The notes under the pieces were generated by a model. It searched no databases, was not told where the DNA came from, and worked only from the letters and a program-made list of their open reading frames with translations. 64,000 bases of DNA from Mycobacterium sp. E787 (GTDB taxonomy: Bacteria; Actinomycetota; Actinomycetes; Mycobacteriales; Mycobacteriaceae), in the NCBI RefSeq assembly GCF_001668725.1, contig NZ_LZKL01000127.1, positions 1 through 64,000 on the forward strand, given 5' to 3'. This document shows positions 1 through 7,574 of this stretch, one piece after another. Position 1 is the stretch's first letter, and each line of letters starts with the position of its first letter. Made by a program: the position numbers and the translations under genes.

Positions 1-316
1 CGTCGAGATGATGCCACGGCTGATGGCCCAGCAGATCGACGAGGCCGGCGGCGCGCTGCTGGCCCGGATGGTCACCGAGCTGGGGATCGCGGTGCACGTC
101 GGGACGGGCACCGAGTCGATCGAAGCCGTCGAGCACTCCGACGGCTCGGCCTCGGTGCGCGTGCGCCTGACCGACGGCGAGGTCATCGACGCCGGAGTGG
201 TGATCTTCGCCGCCGGCGTCCGGCCGCGCGACGAGCTGGCGGTGACCATCCGGGCCAGCAGCGCGCCGCCGGCCTCGTCGATCTGCTGGGCCATCAGCCG
301 TGGCATCATCTCGACG
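1..316. repeat. Perfect 77-bp inverted repeat inside nirB, junction at about 240
   Basis: Bases 1-77 are the exact reverse complement of 240-316, with a 162-base spacer (78-239). Both arms encode the same NirB segment, beginning around Met192 of the protein. The left arm starts at the first base of the window, so its true length is unknown and it may continue outside. A protein-coding segment present twice head to head, with the reading direction switching at one point, is what a strand-switch (fold-back) junction looks like. It may be a sequencing or assembly chimera or a real inverted duplication. Confidence 0.95.
2..239 (+). pseudogene. nirB internal fragment on the plus strand
   Basis: This is an open reading frame for about 79 residues of the large subunit of assimilatory NADH-nitrite reductase. 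It lies in the second half of the N-terminal pyridine-nucleotide-disulphide oxidoreductase domain and ends at a FAAGVRPRDELA stretch, typical of the family's second FAD contact. It corresponds to roughly residues 190-268. In-frame coding is open at the window start. At base 240 the sequence switches to the reverse complement of nirB, so the frame continues only as antisense nonsense up to 469. Position and numbering show it is a partial, misoriented copy and not the start of a functional gene. Confidence 0.85.
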
Positions 317-882
317 ACGTGGGTGTGCAAACCGAACTGGCGCAACGCATTCGCCGCTTCGAGCCCCAGCAGGCCGCCACCGATGACCACCCCGCCGGGC
401 ACCCGGCCGGCCTCCAGCGTGCGCCGGGCGTCGGCGCGGATGGCGTCGAGGTCGTCGAGCGTGCGGTAGACGTGGCACAGCGGCAGGTCATGGCCGGGCA
501 CCGGGGGGACGAACGCGTAGGACCCGGTGGCCAGCACCAGGGCGTCGTAGCTGTGCCGCCGGCCGTCGGCGGTGACCACCGACTTTGTCGCCCGGTCGAT
601 TTCGGTCACGCGCGCGTTCAGCAGCAGCCGGACCCGCTCGTCGCCGGCGTAATCGTTGCCGGGCAGCGCCAGCAGCGCGCGGTCCCAGCTCTCGGTGTAG
701 GAGGTCAGGCCGACGCGGTCATAGGCCGCGTCGGTTTCCTCCGCCAAAACCGTGATGCGCCAGGCACCCTCGGTGTCGCGGGCACGCAGCGCCTCGACCA
801 GCCGGTGGCCCACCATGCCGTGTCCGACCACAACGACGTGACGCTCGGCACAGTGCTCGCGCCAGGTTTCGGATTGGGGCAT
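240..882 (-). pseudogene. nirB, N-terminal 214 codons, truncated at the inverted junction
   Basis: NirB reduces nitrite to ammonia in the cytosol using NADH, FAD, siroheme and an Fe-S cluster. The ATG is at 880-882 and the product starts MPQSETWREH. A dinucleotide-binding motif (VVVVGHGMVG) lies near residue 17 and a second (GVVIGGGLLG) near residue 160. This copy sits divergent from the heat-shock gene, as Rv0252 does from Rv0251c, so it is the native position. The family is about 850 residues long. Here the coding stops after about 214 residues because the sequence folds back at 240, so siroheme and Fe-S domains are missing. Whether the organism really lacks an intact gene cannot be told from this window. 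Confidence 0.85.
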
Positions 883-1002
883 GCCACGAGGGTAGGGGCC
901 CCAAATTAAGGCGAAATCGCGGAATGTGACGCGGGCATGACGGCGCCCTCACACCTCACAACGGCCGCTGTGAAGGTGTTCGCTGCGGGCGAACGCCCGG
1001 GT

Positions 1003-1029
1003 GGAACTTTAGCCGGGTCGACTCAAGTT
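1003..1029 (+). promoter_or_regulatory. Probable SigE/SigH-type promoter of hsp
   Basis: GGAACT at 1003-1008 and GTT at 1027-1029 are separated by 18 bases. This is the general -35/-10 architecture known for mycobacterial ECF sigma factors SigE and SigH. The M. tuberculosis acr2 gene is known to depend on these sigma factors, which supports the call. The site overlaps the HspR-type element, so repressor binding would block it. Confidence 0.55.
1007..1027. promoter_or_regulatory. HAIR-like HspR operator upstream of hsp
   Basis: The known HspR target (HAIR) is CTTGAGT-N7-ACTCAAG. Here CTTTAGC (1007-1013), seven bases, then a perfect ACTCAAG (1021-1027) are seen. The right half is perfect and the left half matches at five of seven positions. 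The spacing and location immediately upstream of the small heat-shock gene fit repression by HspR until heat shock. Confidence 0.65.
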
Positions 1030-1107
1030 TCTAGAAATAGCCGTCCGGCAGCGCGCCGGTCACAGCAAACTCACAACGAAGCACAAGGAAGCAGAAGGAG
1101 AAAGCCC

Positions 1108-1560
1108 ATGAGCAACCTCGCATTGTGGTCGCGACCGGCCTGGGACACCGACCGGTGGTTGCGCGACTTTTTCGGCCCCGCGGCCACGACCGACTGGTTC
1201 AAGCCGGTTGCCGGCGGATTCAGGCCGGCCGCTGAGATCGTCAGGGACGGCGACGACGCCGTCGTCCGCCTCGAACTGCCCGGCGTGGACATCGACAAGG
1301 ACGTCAACGTCGAGGTCGACTCCGAAAACGGGGTAGGCCGCCTGGTGATCCACGGCGAACACCGCGACGAGCACGCGGAGGAGGAGAACGGCCGCACCCT
1401 GCGCGAGATTCGGTACGGATCGTTCCGCCGGTCGTTCCAGCTGCCCGCGCACGTCACCAGCGAGGCCATCGCGGCCTCCTACGACGCCGGTGTGCTGACC
1501 GTGCGGGTCGCCGGCGCCTACTCCGGGACGCAGGCGCAGCGCATCGCGATCACGAAGTAG
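1108..1560 (+). CDS. hsp: Alpha-crystallin family small heat-shock protein (Acr2/HrpA-like)
   Basis: Hsp20 chaperones bind unfolding proteins in the cytosol without ATP and keep them refoldable. The 150-residue product has a short N-terminal arm (MSNLALWSRP), the alpha-crystallin domain from about residue 45 (FRPAAEIVRDGDD) to 140, and the signature A-x-Y-D-A-G-V-L-T-V near residue 128. The start ATG is preceded by AAGGAG at optimal spacing. A longer in-frame start at 937 would run through the promoter and is rejected. The gene is divergent from nirB as in M. tuberculosis Rv0251c, and the HAIR and ECF-sigma sites upstream indicate heat and envelope-stress induction. Confidence 0.95.
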   Translation: MSNLALWSRPAWDTDRWLRDFFGPAATTDWFKPVAGGFRPAAEIVRDGDDAVVRLELPGVDIDKDVNVEVDSENGVGRLVIHGEHRDEHAEEENGRTLREIRYGSFRRSFQLPAHVTSEAIAASYDAGVLTVRVAGAYSGTQAQRIAITK

Positions 1561-1619
1561 TTCGCGACCGGTAGCGGCCAGGTCCGGTGGGGCCGACGGC
1601 TCCGCCGGATCTGGCGCGT

Positions 1620-2159
1620 CTAGCACCCGAAGGCAGCGGCGGCATCGATTCCGATGAGCCGCAACAGGTTTACCACCTTGCGATCGAGATCCTTTCCCAC
1701 CGCGGCGACCGCGGCGATGCCCAGGCTGGCGAACGCGGCGCTGGGCTGGTCCATCGAAAAGACCGCGTTGCCGTCGGCGTCCTCGTAGAGGAGCACCCGC
1801 AGCGGCGCGTACAGCAGCGCCCTGGGATCGTGGCGGAACATCGTCTCGGCGATGGTGTGGTTGCCGAGCAGGTACTCCACCGCCTTGGTGGTGTGGCCGG
1901 CCAGGCAGAACAGGGGAAGCGCGTCGATGGTGGCGTAGACCATCAGCCCGTTCGGTGCGTTGATGGCGGCGGCCGCGCGCACGTCGTCCCAGCCGCCCCC
2001 GCCCTCGCTGATCCGCTGCACGGCCGCCCGGTCGACCGGCGGCGCCGCTCGCTCGAAAGCGGTTCTGAATTCGTCGAATTCCACCCCGGTGACGACGTCG
2101 ATGCGGTTCATCGGGTGCTGGGCCGCGGTGAATGCGGCCGGTGCAGCGCTGGTCGTCAT
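1620..2159 (-). CDS. DUF302 domain protein
   Basis: The 179-residue product has a C-terminal DUF302-like half (from about residue 85) with the family's HDPRALLYAPLRVLLYED stretch. DUF302 proteins are small, often linked to redox or stress responses, and their biochemical role is unknown. The ATG at 2157-2159 has a good GAGGAG ribosome site. The gene is divergent from an HxlR regulator with 104 bases between them holding two matching inverted repeats, so it is the likely regulated target. I see no signal peptide or membrane segment. The N-terminal 80 residues are not recognised. Confidence 0.8.
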   Translation of the reverse strand: MTTSAAPAAFTAAQHPMNRIDVVTGVEFDEFRTAFERAAPPVDRAAVQRISEGGGGWDDVRAAAAINAPNGLMVYATIDALPLFCLAGHTTKAVEYLLGNHTIAETMFRHDPRALLYAPLRVLLYEDADGNAVFSMDQPSAAFASLGIAAVAAVGKDLDRKVVNLLRLIGIDAAAAFGC

Positions 2160-2190
2160 TGCGACTCCTCACGGTTCGACGGCCCATCCT

Positions 2191-2207
2191 GGTTCGGTGA
2201 ATGAACT
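2191..2207. promoter_or_regulatory. Operator candidate 1, GGTTC-N7-GAACT
   Basis: GTTC and GAAC half-sites are separated by seven bases. The same architecture recurs 35 bases downstream. The site lies just upstream of the DUF302 start codon, on the DUF302 side of the shared region, which suggests binding by the adjacent HxlR regulator. Confidence 0.55.
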
Positions 2208-2225
2208 CCGCACCGGCGAGTGTAT

Positions 2226-2242
2226 GGTTCAGTCAACGAACC
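2226..2242. promoter_or_regulatory. Operator candidate 2, GGTTC-N7-GAACC
   Basis: A perfect inverted repeat GGTTC-N7-GAACC lies upstream of a -10-like TAACAT (2252-2257). That hexamer ends six bases before the GTG of the HxlR gene, as expected for a leaderless transcript. The repeat would cover the -35 region, so binding would repress the regulator's own gene. Confidence 0.6.
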
Positions 2243-2263
2243 CGCAAGGCGTAACATCGGGCC

Positions 2264-2761
2264 GTGGCCCTTCCCCGCGAATATCCGGCCGAAAGCTGCC
2301 CCATCGCGCGGTCCCTGGAGATCGTCGGCGAACGGTGGACGTTGCTCATCCTGCGCGACGCCTTCTACGGGGCCCGGCGGTTCAGCGACCTGCAACGTCA
2401 TCTCGGCATCCCGAAGGCGGTGCTGTCCGAACGGCTGGGCTTCCTCGTGGAAGAGGGTGTGCTGACCAAGGATTCGGCCGGGTACCGGGTGACGGCCAAG
2501 GGCAGGCAGCTGTGGCCGCTGATCTGGTCGATGATCACCTGGGGCAACGACAACTACGTGGACAAGCCCCACCGAAGGAGCTACCGGCACGCGGACTGCG
2601 GGGGGACGATCGGTCCGGACCGCGTGTGCCACCGGTGCGCGCAGGTTCCCGACGTCGCCGACATCGTCGCCCACCCGCCGCCGCGACCGCGCAATCCGAG
2701 CCACGACGATCCCGTCAGCCAAGCGCTCCGGCGTCCCCACCGAATGCTGGAGCCGATCTAG
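2264..2761 (+). CDS. HxlR-family winged-helix transcriptional regulator
   Basis: HxlR regulators are dimeric winged-helix DNA-binding proteins, often sensing reactive aldehydes, quinones or oxidants. The 165-residue product has the family hallmark CPIARSLEIVGERWTLLILR near residues 11-30, then the recognition region (RFSDLQRHLGIPKAVLSERL) and the wing (GYRVTAKG). The C-terminal tail has four Cys/His positions (HADCGG and CHRCAQ), a plausible zinc ribbon or redox switch. The GTG start has no Shine-Dalgarno but a TAACAT hexamer six bases upstream, so a leaderless mRNA is likely. It is divergent from the DUF302 gene and overlaps the convergent lyase gene by four bases. Confidence 0.9.
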   Translation: MALPREYPAESCPIARSLEIVGERWTLLILRDAFYGARRFSDLQRHLGIPKAVLSERLGFLVEEGVLTKDSAGYRVTAKGRQLWPLIWSMITWGNDNYVDKPHRRSYRHADCGGTIGPDRVCHRCAQVPDVADIVAHPPPRPRNPSHDDPVSQALRRPHRMLEPI

Positions 2762-3528
2762 CCCCAGCGGGCCAGCAACTCCTTGGCGCGTCCGGCCAGG
2801 GCGGCCTGCAGGAACGGCCCGAAGCTGATCCGTGCGACGCCCAGCGGGCCAAACGATGACGGGTCGTCCTGGTCGGGCAGCGCGATCGCGTTCATCGGCA
2901 GCGGCAAGTCAACGGCCAAGCGCCGCAACGTGTCCGGGTCATGTCGGCCGACGGGGTAGAGCACGTCGGCGCCCGCGTGAGCGGCCTCGGTCAGGCGCGC
3001 TATCGCGCGTTCGACGCGGTCGGAATCGTCTCCGTCCTTGCGCAGAAAAAGGTCCGTCCGGGCGTTGATCACGACATGCACCCCGGCCGCGTCGGCGGCC
3101 GACCGCAGCGCCGCGACCAGTTCGGCGTGTTCGCCGGCCGACCGCAGCCGCTTGCCCTCGCCATGCACGGTGTCCTCGATGTTCAGGCCGACGGCACCCA
3201 CGCTCAGCAGGCCCTCGATCAGACGCGCCGCCGGCTGCCCGTAGCCCGATTCGATGTCCACCGACACCGGCACCTCGACGGCGGCCGTGATCTGCGCGAC
3301 CCGCGTGAGCACGTCGTCGAACGACATGCCCTCCCCGTCCGGTTTGCCGATCGAGTCGGCCAGCGGGTGGCTACCCACCGTCAGCGCGGCGAACCCCGCC
3401 TCGATGGCCAAGCGCGCCGACCATGCGTCCCACACGGTCGGCAGGATCACCGGGTTGCCCGGCTGGTGCAGTTCGAGCAACGCCGTCGCGCGCCGGGCGG
3501 TGGTTTGGTCTGTCATGGTGTCCGACAT
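2758..3528 (-). CDS. Isocitrate lyase/PEP mutase family protein
   Basis: The 256-residue cytosolic TIM-barrel enzyme belongs to the PEP mutase/isocitrate lyase superfamily, whose members make or break C-C or P-C bonds next to a carboxylate. Family features seen are LPTVWDAWSARLAIEAGF near the N terminus, VDIESGYG (metal-binding acidic residues) near residue 85-92, LNIEDT near 110 and INARTDLFL near 150. The isocitrate-lyase KKCGH loop is absent, so true isocitrate lyase activity is unlikely; the substrate is not predictable. Start could be ATG 3528 or ATG 3516. It converges on and overlaps the HxlR gene by four bases. Confidence 0.85.
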   Translation of the reverse strand: MSDTMTDQTTARRATALLELHQPGNPVILPTVWDAWSARLAIEAGFAALTVGSHPLADSIGKPDGEGMSFDDVLTRVAQITAAVEVPVSVDIESGYGQPAARLIEGLLSVGAVGLNIEDTVHGEGKRLRSAGEHAELVAALRSAADAAGVHVVINARTDLFLRKDGDDSDRVERAIARLTEAAHAGADVLYPVGRHDPDTLRRLAVDLPLPMNAIALPDQDDPSSFGPLGVARISFGPFLQAALAGRAKELLARWG

Positions 3529-3609
3529 TAGGCCGCCGCGGTGGCTACTATCGGGGGCATACTGTGATCCGTGACACCGTCGAGCGCGGGGGAGATCCGA
3601 GGAGATCTG

Positions 3610-3915
3610 TTGACGAGCCCTACCGGCACTGCTGAACTCGCCGAACTGCACGACCTCATCGGCGGCTTGCGGCGGTGCGTGAACTCCCTGCGGGCGCGGT
3701 ACGGCGAAAGCCCGGCGATGCGCCGCATCGTCATCGACGCCGACCGGATCCTTTCCGACGTCGAATTGCTCGATTCCGACGTCTCCGAATTGGATCTGTC
3801 CCGCGCCACCGTGCAGCAGTCCGGCGAGAAAATCGTCATTCCCGACACCCAATACGACAGCGATTTCTGGCGTGATGTCGACGACGAGGGTGTCGGGGGT
3901 CACAGCAGGTCCTGA
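3610..3915 (+). CDS. Conserved mycobacterial protein, Rv0250c-like
   Basis: This is a 101-residue, acidic, mostly helical soluble protein of unknown function, recognised as the small gene that precedes the Sdh1 operon in mycobacteria. I choose TTG 3610 because AGGAG lies eight bases upstream and the product then begins MTSPTGTAEL, close to the family length of 97. An alternative GTG at 3571 gives 114 residues; it has a TACTGT hexamer five bases upstream, which would suit a leaderless transcript. The C-terminal part is rich in Asp. Co-orientation with the sdh genes suggests a shared or linked transcript. Confidence 0.75.
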   Translation: MTSPTGTAELAELHDLIGGLRRCVNSLRARYGESPAMRRIVIDADRILSDVELLDSDVSELDLSRATVQQSGEKIVIPDTQYDSDFWRDVDDEGVGGHSRS

Positions 3916-3922
3916 CAACACA

Positions 3923-3946
3923 AGCCCCCCGAAAATGAGGGGGTGC
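3923..3946 (+). terminator. G/C hairpin between the Rv0250c-like gene and sdh
   Basis: A run of C at 3925-3930 pairs with GGGGG at 3939-3943 around an A-rich eight-base loop, with AGC/GCT extending the stem after a mismatch. There is no clear T run, so it may be a weak terminator or attenuator ahead of the sdh genes. Confidence 0.4.
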
Positions 3947-3993
3947 TCTCTGTGTACCCTTCGACCAACAGCCCGTTCGAAGAGGAACACTAG

Positions 3994-4821
3994 ATGAGCG
4001 CACCCACGGCGAACCGTCCTGCGTCCGGTGTCTTTTCACCGACGCGCGCCAGCATCCCGCAACGGACCCTACGCACCGACCGGTGGTGGATGTCGCCGCT
4101 GCGGATCGACCTGGGCTTCGCCGCATTCCTCATCTATGCGACGGCGCGCGCGTTCCAGCAGAACTACTTCTTCGTCCCGAAGTACCACTACCTGACGCCG
4201 TTCTACTCGCCGTGCGTCAGCACGGCTTGCGGGGAGGCGCACGACTTCTGGCCCCAGATCCTGCCGGACGTGTGGTGGCTGCCCTACGCCGCGCTGACCC
4301 TGCCGTTCCTGCTGCTGTTCCGGCTGACGTGCTACTACTACCGCGGCGCCTACTACCGCACCGTGTGGCAGTCGCCCACCGCGTGCGCGGTGGCCGAGCC
4401 CCGCGTGCACTACACCGGCGAGACCAAGTTGCCGCTGATCATTCAGAACAGCCATCGGTATTTCTTCTACATCGCCGGCATCATCTCGGTGATCAACACC
4501 TACGACGCGATCATCGGCTTTCATTCCGACTCCGGTCCGGGCGGCTTCGGCTTCGGGCTGGGCAACCTGATCATGGTCGGCAACGTCGTCATGTTGTGGG
4601 TCTACACGTTGTCCTGCCACTCGTGCCGGCACGTCACCGGCGGGCGGCTCAAGCACTTCTCCAAGCACCCTGTGCGGTACTGGATCTGGACCCAGGTCAG
4701 CCACATCAACACCCGCCACAAGCTGTACGCCTGGATCACGCTGGGCACGCTGATGCTCACCGACTTCTACATCGCGCTGGTGGCCGGGGGCGCCATTCCC
4801 GATCTGAGATTTGTTGGCTGA
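3994..4821 (+). CDS. Succinate dehydrogenase 1 membrane-anchor subunit (Rv0249c-like)
   Basis: The 275-residue integral membrane protein anchors the SdhA/SdhB head to the membrane and passes electrons to the quinone pool. About five hydrophobic segments are visible, near residues 40-58, 88-108, 152-170, 185-208 and 247-265. His and Cys residues lie around them (SCHSCRHV, VSHINTRHK) that could serve cofactor or quinone binding. Start ATG has AGAGGA eleven bases upstream. Length equals Rv0249c (273). It is first in a three-gene operon with sdhA and sdhB 40 bases downstream. Mycobacteria use menaquinone, so electrons are expected to go there. Confidence 0.9.
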   Translation: MSAPTANRPASGVFSPTRASIPQRTLRTDRWWMSPLRIDLGFAAFLIYATARAFQQNYFFVPKYHYLTPFYSPCVSTACGEAHDFWPQILPDVWWLPYAALTLPFLLLFRLTCYYYRGAYYRTVWQSPTACAVAEPRVHYTGETKLPLIIQNSHRYFFYIAGIISVINTYDAIIGFHSDSGPGGFGFGLGNLIMVGNVVMLWVYTLSCHSCRHVTGGRLKHFSKHPVRYWIWTQVSHINTRHKLYAWITLGTLMLTDFYIALVAGGAIPDLRFVG

Positions 4822-4861
4822 CAAGTCAATTGACGGACGATAAGACTTAGCGAGGGTTTTC

Positions 4862-6793
4862 ATGGTTGATGTCGAGCGGCATGCCTACGACGTAGTCGTC
4901 ATCGGCGCCGGCGGCGCGGGGCTGCGCGCGGTCATCGAAGCGCGCGAACGCGGCCTGCGGGTCGCGGTGGTGTGCAAATCCCTGTTCGGCAAGGCCCACA
5001 CGGTGATGGCCGAGGGCGGCTGCGCGGCGTCGATGGGCAACACCAACCCGAAGGACAACTGGAAGACCCACTTCGGCGACACCATGCGCGGCGGGAAGTT
5101 CCTCAACAACTGGCGGATGGCCGAGCTGCACGCCAAGGAGGCGCCGGACCGGGTCTGGGAGCTGGAAACGTACGGCGCCCTGTTCGATCGCCTCAAGGAC
5201 GGCAAGATCAGCCAGCGCAACTTCGGCGGGCACACCTACCCGCGGCTGGCGCACGTCGGAGACCGCACCGGCCTGGAGCTGATCCGCACCATGCAGCAGA
5301 AGATCGTGTCGCTGCAGCAGGAGGACCACGCCGAACTCGGCGACTACGAGGCGCGCATCAGGGTGTTCGCCGAGTGCACCATCACCGAACTGATCAAGGA
5401 CGGTGACGCGATCGCCGGGGCCTTCGGCTACTGGCGCGAGAGCGGCAACTTCGTCCTGTTCGAGGCGCCCGCGGTGGTGCTGGCCACCGGCGGGATCGGC
5501 AAGTCGTTCAAGGTGACGTCGAACTCCTGGGAGTACACCGGCGACGGGCACGCGCTCGCCCTGCGCGCCGGCGCCTCGCTGATCAACATGGAGTTCGTCC
5601 AGTTCCACCCGACGGGCATGGTGTGGCCGCCCAGCGTGAAGGGGATCCTGGTCACCGAGGGCGTCCGCGGCGACGGCGGTGTGCTGAAGAACTCCGACGG
5701 CAAGCGGTTCATGTTCGACTACATCCCGCCCGTGTTCAAGGGTCAGTACGCGGAGACCGAGCAGGAGGCCGACCAGTGGCTCAAGGACAACGACTCGGCC
5801 CGTCGCACCCCGGACCTGCTGCCCCGCGATGAGGTCGCGCGCGCGATCAACTCCGAGGTCAAGGCCGGCCGGGGCAGCCCGCACGGCGGGGTCTTCCTCG
5901 ACATCGCGTCCCGGCTGACGCCGGAGGAGATCAAGCGCCGGCTGCCGTCGATGTACCACCAGTTCAAGGAGCTGGCCGGGGTCGACATCACCAAGGAGCC
6001 GATGGAAGTCGGGCCCACCTGCCACTACGTGATGGGCGGCGTCGAGGTGGACGCCGACACGGGAGCGGCCACGGTGCCCGGGCTGTTCGCCGCCGGCGAG
6101 TGCTCCGGCGGCATGCACGGCTCCAACCGGCTGGGCGGCAACTCGCTGTCGGACCTGCTGGTGTTCGGGCGGCGCGCCGGCCTGGGGGCCGCCGACTACG
6201 TGCGCGCGCTGAGCAGCCGCCCCGCGGTCGCCCAGGATGCCGTCGACGCGGCGGCCAAGAGGGCGCTGGCGCCCTTCGACGGCCCGACCGACGGCGCCCC
6301 CGCCGAGAACCCGTACACCTTGCAGCTGGAACTGCAGCAGTCGATGAACGACCTGGTGGGCATCATCCGCAAGTCGGAGGAGATCTCCGAGGCCCTCGGC
6401 CGGCTGGACAAGCTCCGCGAGCGGTTCAAGAACATCCGCGTCGAGGGCGGTCGCCAATACAACCCCGGCTGGAACCTGGCCATCGACCTGCGCAACATGC
6501 TGCTGGTCAGCGAGTGCGTGGCCAAGGCCGCGCTGGAGCGCACCGAGAGCCGCGGCGGGCACACCCGCGACGACCACCCGTCGATGGATTCGTCGTGGCG
6601 CAAGGTGTTGCTGGTGTGCCGGGCAGTCGGCGAGCCCGGCGACCTGGAAGCCGCCGTGATCCCCGACATCAGCATCACGCGGGAGGACCAGACGCCGATG
6701 CGGGCCGACCTGCTGGAGCTCTTCGAGATCTCCGAGCTGGAGAAGTACTACACCGACCAGGAGCTGGCCGATCACCCAGGACGGAGAGCTTAA
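4862..6793 (+). CDS. sdhA: Succinate dehydrogenase flavoprotein subunit
   Basis: SdhA oxidises succinate to fumarate in the TCA cycle at the cytoplasmic face of the membrane and hands electrons to SdhB. The 643-residue product starts with the FAD Rossmann motif VVVIGAGGAGLRAV (residues 11-24). It has AHTVMAEGG near 42, a His-containing flavin segment GGHTYPRLAHVGDRTG near 122, the active-site HPTGM near 250, and the C-terminal RGGHTRDDHP. GAGGG precedes the ATG. Its stop TAA and the sdhB ATG share one base (TAATG), so the two are translationally coupled. It corresponds to Rv0248c (Sdh1), one of two Sdh enzymes in mycobacteria. Confidence 0.97.
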   Translation: MVDVERHAYDVVVIGAGGAGLRAVIEARERGLRVAVVCKSLFGKAHTVMAEGGCAASMGNTNPKDNWKTHFGDTMRGGKFLNNWRMAELHAKEAPDRVWELETYGALFDRLKDGKISQRNFGGHTYPRLAHVGDRTGLELIRTMQQKIVSLQQEDHAELGDYEARIRVFAECTITELIKDGDAIAGAFGYWRESGNFVLFEAPAVVLATGGIGKSFKVTSNSWEYTGDGHALALRAGASLINMEFVQFHPTGMVWPPSVKGILVTEGVRGDGGVLKNSDGKRFMFDYIPPVFKGQYAETEQEADQWLKDNDSARRTPDLLPRDEVARAINSEVKAGRGSPHGGVFLDIASRLTPEEIKRRLPSMYHQFKELAGVDITKEPMEVGPTCHYVMGGVEVDADTGAATVPGLFAAGECSGGMHGSNRLGGNSLSDLLVFGRRAGLGAADYVRALSSRPAVAQDAVDAAAKRALAPFDGPTDGAPAENPYTLQLELQQSMNDLVGIIRKSEEISEALGRLDKLRERFKNIRVEGGRQYNPGWNLAIDLRNMLLVSECVAKAALERTESRGGHTRDDHPSMDSSWRKVLLVCRAVGEPGDLEAAVIPDISITREDQTPMRADLLELFEISELEKYYTDQELADHPGRRA

Positions 6794-7539
6794 TGACCTA
6801 CAACGCCACCATGCGGGTGTGGCGCGGCGACGACACCGACGGCGCACTGCAGGACTTCACGGTCGAGGTCAACGAGGGCGAGGTGGTGCTCGACATCATC
6901 CATCGCCTGCAGCAGACCCAGACGCCCGACCTCGCGGTGCGGTGGAACTGCAAGGCCGGCAAGTGCGGGTCGTGCTCGGCGGAGATCAACGGCTACCCCC
7001 GGCTGATGTGCATGACCCGGATGTCGACGTTCGCCGAGGACGAGGTGGTGACCGTCACCCCGCTGCGGACGTTCCCGGTGATCCGCGACCTGGTCACCGA
7101 CGTGTCGTTCAACTACGAAAAGGCCCGGGAGATACCGTCGTTCGCGCCGCCCAAGGACCTGCAGCCCGGCGAATACCGGATGGCGCAGGCCGACGTGCAG
7201 CGGTCGCAGGAGTTCCGCAAGTGCATCGAGTGCTTCCTGTGCCAGAACGTCTGCCACGTGGTCCGCGACCACGAGGAGAACAAGAAGGCGTTCGCGGGCC
7301 CGCGCTTTCTGATGCGCATCGCGGAGCTGGAAATGCACCCGCTGGACACGCTGGACCGGCGCAACCAGGCGCAGGAAGAGCACGGCTTGGGCTACTGCAA
7401 CATCACCAAGTGCTGCACCGAGGTGTGCCCGGAAAACATCAAGATCACCGACAACGCGTTGATCCCGATGAAGGAGCGGGTCGCGGATCGCAAATACGAC
7501 CCCGTGGTGTGGCTGGGCAACAAGCTGTTCCGCCGTTAA
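6793..7539 (+). CDS. sdhB: Succinate dehydrogenase iron-sulphur subunit
   Basis: SdhB carries electrons from FAD to the membrane anchor through three Fe-S clusters. In the 248-residue product the plant-type ferredoxin ligands (WNCKAGKCGSCSAEING, then LMC) lie at about residues 53-76. The two bacterial-ferredoxin Cys groups (CIECFLCQNVCHVV and CNITKCCTEVCPE) lie at about 142-153 and 204-217. The start overlaps the sdhA stop by one base. The length matches Rv0247c. An inverted repeat starts ten bases after the TAA. Confidence 0.97.
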   Translation: MTYNATMRVWRGDDTDGALQDFTVEVNEGEVVLDIIHRLQQTQTPDLAVRWNCKAGKCGSCSAEINGYPRLMCMTRMSTFAEDEVVTVTPLRTFPVIRDLVTDVSFNYEKAREIPSFAPPKDLQPGEYRMAQADVQRSQEFRKCIECFLCQNVCHVVRDHEENKKAFAGPRFLMRIAELEMHPLDTLDRRNQAQEEHGLGYCNITKCCTEVCPENIKITDNALIPMKERVADRKYDPVVWLGNKLFRR

Positions 7540-7548
7540 GGGCCCGCC

Positions 7549-7574
7549 CGCATCGGGTACCCGAACCCGATGCG
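7549..7574 (+). terminator. Perfect 10-bp hairpin after sdhB that covers the next ATG
   Basis: CGCATCGGGT (7549-7558) and ACCCGATGCG (7565-7574) form a perfect ten-pair stem with a six-base loop. There is no T run, so classical intrinsic termination is uncertain. The right arm contains the ATG (7570-7572) of the following small ORF, so the hairpin could also restrain its translation. Confidence 0.6.

Larger units (their letters stand above)
883..1107. promoter_or_regulatory. nirB/hsp divergent intergenic region
   Basis: These 225 bases separate two divergent genes and must hold both promoters. Besides the HspR-like element and ECF-type promoter listed separately, an imperfect inverted repeat (ACACCTCACA, then TGTGAAGGTGT after eight bases) lies at about 951-977. 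I assign no regulator to it. A clear Shine-Dalgarno (AAGGAG) precedes the hsp ATG. Confidence 0.5.

Noticed and set aside
8-469. Plus-strand 153-residue frame through the nirB junction
   Set aside because: Only the first 79 residues are NirB; the rest reads the complementary strand of nirB and is nonsense.
883-1000. ACACCTCACA/TGTGAAGGTGT as a defined MprA or NtcA-type site
   Set aside because: The arms differ by an extra base and match no motif I can name, so no regulator is assigned.
937-1107. N-terminal extension of the heat-shock protein
   Set aside because: It would translate through the promoter and HAIR element; ATG 1108 has the ribosome-binding site and the family start.
3923-3946. 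Riboswitch before the sdh operon
   Set aside because: Only a simple GC hairpin is visible; no conserved aptamer sequence or structure is recognisable.
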